Assembly (NCBI GenBank): GCA_001598975.1 | Contig: BBXU01000884.1 | Location: forward strand, 1-18,948 | Direction of reading: 5' to 3' | DNA length: 18,948 nucleotides | From: Parachlorella kessleri | Taxonomy: Eukaryota > Chlorophyta > Trebouxiophyceae > Chlorellales > Chlorellaceae | Shown here: piece after piece, positions 1 to 8,700 of the stretch | Position numbering within the stretch: the first letter of the stretch is position 1 | How the letters are laid out: every line of letters begins with the position of its first letter | Position numbers and translations under genes: made by a program | The notes under the pieces: generated by a model | The model's input: only the letters and a program-made list of their open reading frames with translations | What the model was told of the DNA's origin: nothing | Databases searched by the model: none

Positions 1-156
1 GTTTGAGGGAAGTAGCGTTGCGGCAGGACCAAGCATGCTTCCACGCTCGTGCAGTGATGCTGTGCTAACAGAGGGCGCTGCCTACCCATGTACAATAGCG
101 TGCACTGTCGCTGTCCTGCCGCCACCCAAGCCTGTGCCCGCTCCCCCGTGCTGCAG
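1..156 (+). other. Intron of SF3B4 cut by the left edge
   Basis: No RRM-like coding sequence is visible. The stretch ends in a pyrimidine-rich tract and CTGCAG (151-156), followed at once by the conserved end of RRM2 in frame. The two bases after the acceptor complete an Asp codon, so this intron is also phase 1. Confidence 0.75.
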
Positions 157-3100
157 ACGCGGCCATCGAGGCGATGAATGGCCAGTTCCTGATGAACCGC
201 GCCATCACCGTCAGCTACGCCTTCAAGAAAGATACGAAGGGGGAGCGGCACGGCACCCCCGCCGAGCGGTTGCTGGCTGCGCAGAAGAAAGCCAAGCAGG
301 CAGCATCCAGCCGGCCCCACACGCTGTTTGCCACAGGTGGGCTGGAATCACCATATGTGGGCTGCTTGCTGGAGGGAGGGGCCCGGGGGCAGGGACGGCG
401 ACTCAGGCGATTCTTTGTTAGTAGCAGGCTGCTCGCGCTGTTTGCCACAGGTGGGGGCTGCTGCGTGTGGGAGGGGCGGGCCGGCGGGCAGCGGCGGCTT
501 CTTAGGCGGTTCTTTCTTGTAGCAGGCCGCCGCACACGCTGTTGGCCATAGGTGGGCTGCTCGTGGGGAGGGACCGGCGGGGGGCAGGGGCCGTGTCAGT
601 GGGGGGGTGTGGAGTCGCGTTGTATTGCAGCAGGTGGGGTGTGATGGGGTGCAACAAGTTTGCAACAGCCAAAAGGCTGTGTGGGTGTGTGTGTGGGGGG
701 TGGGGTGGGGGGGGGGCGTTGAAAGTGGTGCTGTGGGAAAGTGGGGGCCAGGTAGGCGGCGGCAATCAGCTCTCAAGCCGAGGGTGACCTTTCCCTTGTC
801 TGCCCACCCGCTGCGCAGGGCCCAAGCAGAAGCCCTCGGCGGGACCGGAGGAGTCGCAGCAGCCCAAGCCGGCTGTGGCGGCATCTGGCTTTGCGGCGGG
901 GGCGCCGCTGCCGCCGCCGCCGCCCATGCCGGCCGCGGGCATGAGCGGGCCGCTGCCAGGTGGGCCTCACGTCTCTTGGGGTAACATCGGTTATGTCTCA
1001 TCATGTACACTACCCAGTGACGCGGGCATGAGCGGGCCTCTGCCAGGTGGGCCTCACATGAGTAGCACTTGATGTATGCTACTTGCTGCTCCTCCCTGTG
1101 TAGGAAGACATGGAGTGTCCCAAAGGTGTGTACTGCCTGCTGACACCTGGAATCAGGTAGCGTCAGGGGGCAAGTCCTTCTGTCGCTGAGCTATGCGCTG
1201 CGCCTGCTGTGCCCCTGCAGGCATGCCGCCGCCGCCGCCTAGCTTCGTGCCGCCCCCGGCCGCGCCCCCGATGGGCATGGGAGCGCCACCTCCCTGGGCC
1301 ACAGGTGGGGCCTGCTGTCCTTCTTTCCTTCCTGCACCTCTATATTTCTGGTGGTGGTGGGTGGGGGGGCGGGTGTGCTAGAGGGCGCGCAAGCCGCAGG
1401 GGCATGGCTGTGCCTTGGCGGGCCGCTTCCCTGTCTTCTCTCCACGTTCTTCTTGTACTGCAGGGCGGGACAGCGGTTTTGCATGTGCAACCTGTAAGTC
1501 GCAACGGCAGCTTGGCCGGCCTCGCTGTGGCGTGCCTGACTGCCCGCGGCTGCGTTGTGACCGCTGTGCTGCTGCTGTGCAGGAGGAGGGATGCCGCCGC
1601 CCCCGCCGGCGCAGGGCGGCTTCCCGCCGCCGCCACCATGGGCCACCGGTGAGTGGTGGCATTCCTCATCGGCATGGCATGACACTGTATCACGCTGCGA
1701 GGTCCCGCGCCCCGGTTACGTGGCCTGATGCCATGGTTCCCTAGAGTAAGCGATAGTTGTTTCTACCCCCGGACGACGTCAAGCACTCTGGAGCGGTGGC
1801 ATCTCTCCTCAGGGCCCTGTGTAGCGTATGTGAGCCACCATTTGAGCCTTGAGTCCATGTTCTGTCGCTGTTGTCCTGGGGTGTTGCTCAGATCTACCCG
1901 ACCTGCATGACCTGCCCCGGGGTCAAAAGAGCAAGCTCCCCTGGTGCAGGTGGTGGGGGACTCCCGCCGCCCCCCGGCTCAATGCATGGGGGCGGCCCAC
2001 CCCCCTCGCACTTTGGAGGCGGCCCCGGTGAGTTGACCTGCTGAGTGTGCTCTGTGGGGTCTTTGTGTTTAGTCTTGTTTTTGGTGTTGGTGGTCTTGAC
2101 TTCATGACATCACGAAGGTTGCCGTGTATTGCGCCAGCCGAACTTATCGGACGCGATCACAGTGCGATAGTCGGCAGGTTGGGGGACAAGGGGGGCCGCT
2201 GTGTGCGTGTGCTTTGTAGGACACCTGGGTAGGCAAATGTAACATACTCAAGACAGCCAACGTGTATATGGGGGCAGCATCTGTGTCTGCCCAGGACTCT
2301 TGTATATGTGCTGCCCTGACGCTTATAGCGGGAGCTCCCCGCTAACTGCGCAGCACTGTTTGTAAGCCTGTTGGAAGCACCGCAGGTTTCGCATGCCCGC
2401 CTCCCCCAAGTGGTGTGGCACACTGCGGTGCCTGCGCCCTCAGCGGGTGCCAGCCAGCCAGCCCGCTGATTCCGCGTCCTGCCTGCTTGCCCGTGCAGGC
2501 ATGCCCCCTCCGCCGCAGCGGTTCCAGGGCGGCTTCCCGCCGCCACCCCCTGGCTATGGCATGCCGCCAGGTCCGTGTGTGTTTGTTTTCGGGAGAAGGG
2601 GGGGGGGGGGTGTTTAGCGTGCAAGCCATGCAAGGCTTGCCTTCCGCCCTGCCTTCCACAGGGCCCCGCCTTACATCAGATAAGCGGGATGTGAGCTGCC
2701 AAGTAGCTTGCTTTCAATGGTTTCTTGCCCCAGAACAGTGGAGGTGCTGGCCCGGGCCTCTGGCCCCTACTGCCTGCCAGGACATGCCGCCACACCCACC
2801 GCGGTCCTGCATGGCGGTCGGTGGACCCAACCCGGGACCCGGTACCTTACCCTCCCGCTTGCTCCCCCACTGCTGTGATTGCCCCTTCTGCTGTGATTGC
2901 AGGCATGCCTCCCCCGCCGAGCTTCCACGGGGGCCCCATGCCGCCCCGCCCCGGCTTCCAGGGGGGCCACATGCCTCCCCCGCCTCCCCCCGGCTTTGGC
3001 GGCGGCGGATTCATGGGCGGCCCCCCGCCGCCGTCCCACGGCGGTGAGTTGCTGTCGCGGGTAGCGGGGCTGCACACACACAGCCCCCAGGCCGCTGCGG

Positions 3101-3560
3101 GGTCATGGTGCGGTTGGGTAGAGTTGCCCTTGGCTCGGGTGCACAAACATGCGCTTTGCGGTGTGGTGGAACCGGGCCGAGTGCAGTGCTTGTAGTTGTT
3201 GGTGGATGTGCCAGGGTAGAACTTCGGTATGAGCTGAAGAGCGAAACACCAGCGGGGGTCCTACTGAGCACTGATGCACCCGAAGTCCCGAAGCAGCGGC
3301 ACTTGTGCAGTGGCAGGGCATGTATCAAGGACACCGTTTGTTGGCACACTTCCTCTCCACCGGTAATCAGTGGGTACCGCTGCTGTGCAGGTGGTATGGG
3401 CACGGGCCTCCCGCCCCCGCCGCCGGCAGGCCTACAGAGCCCGCCGCCGCCCACGGCGGGACTACTGAGCCCGCCCCCGCCTCCAGGCGCGGGCCCGCCC
3501 CCGGGGCCCCCTCCCGGGGCTCCCAGCGGGCCCCCGCCCCCGCCCCCTCCTCCGCAGTAA
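157..3560 (+). CDS. SF3B4: Splicing factor 3b subunit 4 (SF3B4/SAP49), 3' part
   Basis: SF3B4 is an RRM protein of the U2 snRNP SF3b complex that contacts pre-mRNA near the branch site in the nucleus. Proposed exons: 157-336, 819-959, 1221-1304, 1583-1648, 1950-2027, 2499-2570, 2734-2841 (doubtful), 2903-3043, 3391-3560 (TAA 3558-3560), giving 345 residues here. The first exon reads as the end of RRM2 and the linker after it: [20 protein letters not shown], then [20 protein letters not shown] and SRPHTLFA, nearly identical to plant SAP49. The rest is the family's Pro/Gly/Met-rich tail, with blocks such as GMPPPPP and PPPWATG, ending in a poly-Pro run and Gln. RRM1 and most of RRM2 lie upstream of the window. 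Every junction is phase 1. Identity is secure from the first exon; individual tail exons rest on frame, GT-AG sites and composition only. Confidence 0.92.
323..560 (+). repeat. Threefold tandem duplication of the SF3B4 donor junction
   Basis: The motif GCTGTTTGCCACAGGTGGG at 323 (true exon end, donor GT 337-338) recurs at 437 (GT 451-452) and in degenerate form at 538 (GCTGTTGGCCATAGGTGGG, GT 552-553). Spacings are 114 and about 101 nt. The sequence between copies is also alike: a GGGAGGGGC-type block, then a C/T-rich stretch with GTAGCAGG or TAGTAGCAGG. The first spacing is a multiple of three and the frame is open up to a TAG at 549-551. Confidence 0.8.
695..716 (+). repeat. G-run with G-quadruplex potential in SF3B4 intron
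   Basis: The sequence is G6-T-G4-T-G10, preceded by a GT-rich stretch from about 680. Uninterrupted G-tracts with single-base loops on the sense strand are the classic pattern of a stable G-quadruplex in DNA or in the pre-mRNA. It lies inside the 337-818 intron. Confidence 0.6.
934..1057 (+). repeat. 37-bp direct repeat duplicating an SF3B4 donor
   Basis: Bases 934-970 and 1021-1057 match at 36 of 37 positions, 87 nt apart. Each copy holds the codons for GMSGPLP and a CCAG|GTGGG donor (GT at 960-961 and 1047-1048). 87 is 29 codons and no stop lies between, so the second donor would extend the exon in frame. Confidence 0.85.
2734..2841 (+). other. Doubtful SF3B4 tail exon
   Basis: A segment reading [21 protein letters not shown] (from 2781) resembles the other tail modules and ends at a phase-1 donor (GT 2842-2843). 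The nearest acceptor, TGCCAG at 2775-2780, gives the wrong phase. The acceptor GCCCCAG ending at 2733 restores the phase and gives a 108-nt exon, but adds a Trp/Cys-containing stretch unlike the rest of the tail. It may be a real exon, an alternative one, or a decaying module. Confidence 0.4.
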
Positions 3561-4080
3561 CCGCTGGCTGGCTGGGTGGCAGTGGCTGGCTGGGCTTCAA
3601 AGCCCGCCTAGGTGATGGGCGGCAGATGGGGGTGGCTTTGTGCAGAGCAGGCATAGCACGCCTGGGCTAGCAGGCGGCCTCCCCACCATGATAGACGTGG
3701 ATGGGGCTAGCCAGGGTTGCTCCGGTGGAAACAGAGGTGGTGCCCGGTGGTGGTACTGGGCCTGGGGCCGACCGGGGCCCCCATCTGGGGCGCCTCCCCC
3801 GCCACAGCCGTGGTAGTGGTGGGCTGTGAGGCCGTGTGGGGGCCGGGCCTTAGACTCAGGAGCTGGTCCGCTGCCTGGCCTGATGCTGCACCGGAGGTTT
3901 CCAGGGTTTTTCGTGTGCTATCTGGGATGGTGGCAGTAAATCCGGCATAGATGCTGCAGAGTTGGTGCCCTTGAGCAGGTTTGAGGCACACACGTTGTCC
4001 TGTGTGTCGTGTTGATGCTGCTTGGACTTGCTGTCGTCCTCATGGGGACTGGGCACCGAGTGTAAGTGTGAGTTGGTGTG
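3561..4080 (+). other. Probable 3' UTR of SF3B4
   Basis: This follows the TAA at 3558-3560. No convincing coding sequence is seen on either strand. TGTAA at 4061-4065 is the first copy of the algal polyadenylation motif after the stop, which suggests a 3' end near 4080. The exact end is inferred. Confidence 0.55.
4061..4065 (+). terminator. TGTAA polyadenylation motif, SF3B4
   Basis: TGTAA is the usual cleavage/polyadenylation motif in Chlamydomonadales. It lies 501 nt after the SF3B4 stop and no earlier copy is seen in the 3' region. Confidence 0.5.
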
Positions 4081-5043
4081 CAAGGTTGCTGGGTGCTGCC
4101 GTGTACGCGGCATTGGCTGGGTGGCAGGTGTCCGTATCAAAGCATGTAGGACTCCTTGTTGAGACAAAATGCACACGACAGTGAGGGTCAGACAGCAGTT
4201 TAGGGGGTGTCAGCTGCGTCAATTAACAGAGCACACGGAAGGGAAACAAGTGGCAAGCACGAGAGTCGAGTAGACACCAGTGTTTCAGCAGAAAGTCAGA
4301 GGGAGTGTGCAGAATCCCCCTTGTGGTGTTGAGGTTCCCAGCTCCTCCACTGTTGCATCTTGTGTGGACTGTTTCGAGCGCTGTTTGGACTGCCCTGCTG
4401 TTGGCACCTAGTCTCCCTGGCTGAAGCTGGACAGCCCAAAGTTGTGCAGTACCAAACCCAGGATGGATAGCCAAGCAGGGCGAGAAGGGGAGGAGTTCAC
4501 TTTCACAGTGCGTGCAGTAGCCCAAGTCCAGCCCTGTCGGTCCACTTCACAACCCATCTCCTACTTGTTTTCTTTTCCTGCCATCGTCAACAAATGCCGC
4601 CAGATCCCCTATCTCCTCTGTGTTCCCAAAGTATTGTTACAGTAGTCTATGCGTAAGTGCCGCTACTTTGGTCTCGCATTCTTCCTAGTGAGGTCGCCAT
4701 GTCAGGAACTTGGAGAGGTTGCTGGAGGACATGAGCGGGCATATGACAACCTGCCCATTCATATCCGAGTAAGCCCAAGCTCTTGCGGGTAATCTGTCAC
4801 CACTTGCTATGTTTCATGCTCTTTGCAGACGCTGCACCGCGCTGAGGTTGCACTCGTAGCCACGGGGAGATACGAGGACCGATTTTTGCCCACAAAATCT
4901 CCGATATGGCGCCAAGAAAAAGGTCACCGCAAGCTTTGCTCGGACTCTTTTCTCCACACTCCGTGCTTCAGTCCCAACAACCACCAGTTTGACGTTTTAC
5001 GTTGCACAACGGGCAACATGTCCTGTGAGGTCGGGTAGTACTC
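4081..5043 (+). promoter_or_regulatory. Intergenic region, promoter and 5' UTR of the TOC1-like gene
   Basis: No recognisable protein or RNA gene is seen. The end towards 5044 should hold the promoter and leader. No convincing TATA box, G-box or evening element was found. Two short ATG-initiated ORFs precede the start: 4906-4992 (28 codons) and 5018-5038 (6 codons, MSCEVG). CTTTGCAG ending at 4828 could be an acceptor of a leader intron, but nothing confirms it. Confidence 0.4.
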
Positions 5044-5745
5044 ATGGCCTCGGGTAAACCAGAGCAGCACGCTCCCAACCCGCAGCAGATACGTGTCCTT
5101 GTAGTATGTCCGCAGCAAAACAGCAGGCTGCAGACGCTGTCGCTGCTGCAAGACACGGGCTACCAGGTCCGCTGGTGCTGGCACGCCTCCCTTGCCCGCC
5201 CCAGCCGTGGGGTTTTGGGGATATATTCAGTGCAGCATCTGCTTGTTCTCATTGCAGGCGACGGGGGTGCAGACCGGCAGCGACGCCCTGCAGCTGCTCA
5301 GGGCACAGCTGAAGGAATCGGGCGAGCCGGCCTTTGACATCATCTTGAAGGAGCACGAGCCACCACACTCGAACGCAGCCAAGTTTCTACGGAAGCTGCA
5401 TGCTGACGCTGTCCTGAGAACCGTGCCAGTCATAGGTGAGCTGCTTGGTGGGCAGTCCGCTGACGCCCCTGCTGATCGTCGTGGCCAGCCTTTTCTGCGT
5501 GTGATTCGGCAGCGGAGACGCAGGAGCGGCTGATCGTATCTGTTGCGGCGTTGATATCTAACGTGCATATCGGGCATATCCCGGACACAGCTAGCGTATC
5601 TCGCCTCTTGCCCGCAGTGACCTCGACCTATGACAACCGCGATGTGGTGCTCAAGTGCCTTTCCCTGGGTGCCTCTGACTACTGGCTGAAGCCGTTGCGG
5701 GCCAACGAAGTTCGCAACCTGTGGACCAGGGTCTGGTGGCGCAAG
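5044..5745 (+). other. Pseudo-receiver domain (exons 1-3)
   Basis: The domain aligns with plant TOC1 over its whole length. Lys125 in the LKPLR motif and Ser/Thr at 102-104 are kept. The phospho-acceptor Asp is Glu73 (DIILKE, as in the DIILAE of TOC1). The acidic pair after the first strand is lost: Cys22-Pro23-Gln24 stands there. Phosphotransfer is therefore not expected. The introns are phase 0, 1 and 0. Confidence 0.92.
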
Positions 5746-8700
5746 GTGGGGGTACATACTTGGGGTTTGTGTGTTTCATGGGGCCCCCGCTGCTTCGGGA
5801 AGGAGCACCGGCGCCGGCGTACAGCCGCCGCAGCTCAGTCGCAGCTGCCGTTGGTTATGGTGCTTGCCGTAGGTGCCGGCCTGCTGTGCAGCGCAGCGCG
5901 GTATTGAGGCGAACAGCACACGCTGGAACCCTGCTTCTCTATTGTGCGCAGGTTGGGGCGGGTGGTGGTGGAGCCCAAGAGCTGGGCAGGGCGCTGGATG
6001 GGAGCTCAGATGAGGCGTCGCTATACACCAAGGAGTGAGTGACTGGAGTGTCTGCGTTACCTTTAAGAAGGCAAGGGGTGGGTGTGCTCTAGTGCCCTGT
6101 CCGCCGTGGTGGCACAGCTTTTAGGAGGGGGCCGTTGCCTGCTTGGTGTGTTCTGCTAGGTCACGGCGGCTTACCAGGCGGTGCTACACGGCAGGGTCAG
6201 CAACCAGGAGAGTGCCTTGGTGGTGCTGTGCCCACTCCTGGCCGGTCCTGCTGCTTCATGCGTTCTCTTGAGGAGAAATGTGCTTCTGGTATAGCAACGT
6301 GGTATATAAGGGAAGGCTACCTACCCTATCAACTGTTGTGGGAGGCTTTGCTTGCAGTGGTGATGAGGGGGAGCCCACTTCCAAAGAGGGCAGCGCCCCC
6401 GACGGCGACTGCCCTCCGCTGACAGCGGCCGGCCCCCACGCGCATGCCAGCGGCAACGGCAGCAGCGGCATCGCGGGGGCGCAGCTCCACTCCCCGCCCG
6501 GCGGCGCCGGCAACGCCGGCGCCTGCGCCGGCGGCGGCAGCAGTGGCGCCGAGGACAAGCCCCTGCAGGGGGGCGGCGGCAGCGACACCGGCGGCGGCAG
6601 CTCGGGCGAGGGAGGGAAGGCGCACGTGGGGAGCAACACCGGCGGCGGGAGCGGGGGAGCCACCGGGGGCAACCGCAGCAACGGAGGTGAGGGCAGCGCG
6701 GCGGGCAGGAGGCGGGATGGGGAAGTAGTAGTAGTTGGGAGGGCTTGGGGCGGCTTGCGTATGCCCGAGGGCAGTCTGTTAGTAGGTGGGCCGTGCTAGG
6801 GGCAGGGCAGGCTGTAGGAGCCGCGCGGGCTCAGGACACTTGTTTTGTTTACCAAGGTGGAGGTCCACGTCCCGTTGGTTAGTCGTTTTGGGAGAAAATG
6901 GCATGAGGGCTGCGGGCATGAAGGTTAGGGCGTGCCGCCACGCCTGCTGTGGCCAGGTGCCCTGTAGCCCAGGTTCCTGCCGCGCACTGAAGGTGTTCCA
7001 TGTGATTTTCCCATGGTCTCCTCCTTGCAGCTGTCCCTGCGTCTCCATGCTTGAGCTTTACTCTTGGCTGGGGTTGGGGGGACAGGGGGTGCGGGGAGGC
7101 CACTAACAGTCGGGCAAGGTGAGAACCAAGCGCGGCCTTGGTAGTGCTTGCAGGCCATGGCGCTGGCGGCAGCGGCCAGCTGGGAAGCGGCAATGGGGCT
7201 TCTGCTGTGGCAAATGGCAGGGCCACCAACGAGGGTGAGTGGGTGCGGGAGTCGTGGGCGGCAGGCAGAGAGTTTTTGCAGCGCCAGTGCGACGTCGGCA
7301 TGCTAGCCGGCCACCCCTGCACATTGCTCGTACAACATCGGCTGCCAAGTGGGGCCGCAGAACCTGGCTAGCGACTGCTCCCCCAGGGTATTGCTGATGC
7401 CGACTTTGGTGGGTTCTTGCAGGGAATGGCGTCCACCACGCCGCTTCCAACTTTGACAATGGCAACGGCAGCAACGGTGAGGCGCATTTCTGCAACCTGG
7501 TTGAGCCAATAAGGGATTGTTTGATAGCTTGCGCCCTGCATTGGGCTCCATATTGCGCGGATCCCGCTTCCATGCCCTTCTGTTTCACTCTTATGCTTGC
7601 CATCCTTTCATGCTGGGTATCCTGTCGTGCTGGGTATCCTGCAGGCAGTCAACAAGGTAGGGAGCAGCTAACAGCAACTGGTAAACCAACTCATGTACAG
7701 AGTCCTCAAGCAAGCAAGCAAGCAAAAGCTTGCCTGCCTGCAGGGAATGGGAATGGCAACCACGTTGGTTCCAACTTTGGCAATGGCAACGGCAGTGGCA
7801 GCAATGGTGGGTCCCGCTGTAATCTCTTTGCCAGTTTGCTTGCAATGGCTTGGTGGAAGTAGGGCGAAAAACCAGTGTAGTCGTGTGCACTCCTGCAACA
7901 ACTCGTCCTTGTGAGCATCATCAGAGGTGCTGCCTTTAAGCAGGCTTGTACTTACCTGGGGAGTCCTGTGACACTCTGCAGCTTCTAGGCAGGCCAGCCT
8001 TCCTGCCCAGGAGGCCACAAAGCCCTGGGCGTAGTTGTAGAACCTTGATCCTCTCTCTTGCTTGCAGGCAACGGCCTCACAACCAACGGCAACATGCCAT
8101 ACGATGCTTCCACCACGGCCAAGCCGCCGGAGCCCCCACACCCTCACACCCAGCAGCACATGCACGCACACCTCCACTCGCATCACCCACATGCGCAATT
8201 CAGCCGGCACCACCAGACCCTGGGCCAGCCCGCCGGGGAGGGCCCCCAGCAGGGCGACGCAGCAGCGGCGGCGGCTGCACAGCAGGCGCAGCAGGCGTCA
8301 GCGGGGTTGTTCCAGAGCCCCCCGCCACGCCCCCGCATGGCGGGGGCGGCGCCAGGTGCGACCTGGGGAGCGGCGCCCTGTAGCGGCTGGCTGTTCCTGC
8401 TTGGCCTAGAAGTGTCTGTAGAAGGGATAGCATTCTCTCACCTTCTGACATAATGGTGATGCTCCAACACAGTGTGTGGTAGGTTTGCACAAACCCAGGC
8501 GGCTGTCACCACCGTGCGCTTGTGCAAGCTGGTGCGTGGGCCGTCCTTGCGTCACAGCTCAATCCCCAGCCTGCCTGCCTGCCTGCGGTACGGTATTTAC
8601 GATTTACCTTGCCTGGTGCCCGTACCGCAGATGTGCGCCCCACCTTTGTCAGTACCTTTGGCGTGGCCGACCGCAACAACCCCTCCGCCACCACCAATGG

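Noticed and set aside
348..1010. Long Pro/His-rich minus strand ORF
   Set aside because: It is a shadow of G-rich introns and exons of SF3B4, with no conserved domain and no splice logic.
1464..1493. A 30-nt micro-exon in SF3B4 with consensus CTGCAG acceptor and GTAAGT donor, phase 1-1
   Set aside because: Its last base joined to the next exon makes a TGA stop, and the peptide is unlike the tail. It could at most be a poison exon.
4823..5038. 71-codon ORF upstream of the TOC1-like gene
   Set aside because: It starts at TTG, not ATG, resembles no family, and lies in the putative leader.
7668..8213. 181-codon minus strand ORF
   Set aside because: It is antisense to exons 8-9 and the intron of the TOC1-like gene, with no recognisable motif.
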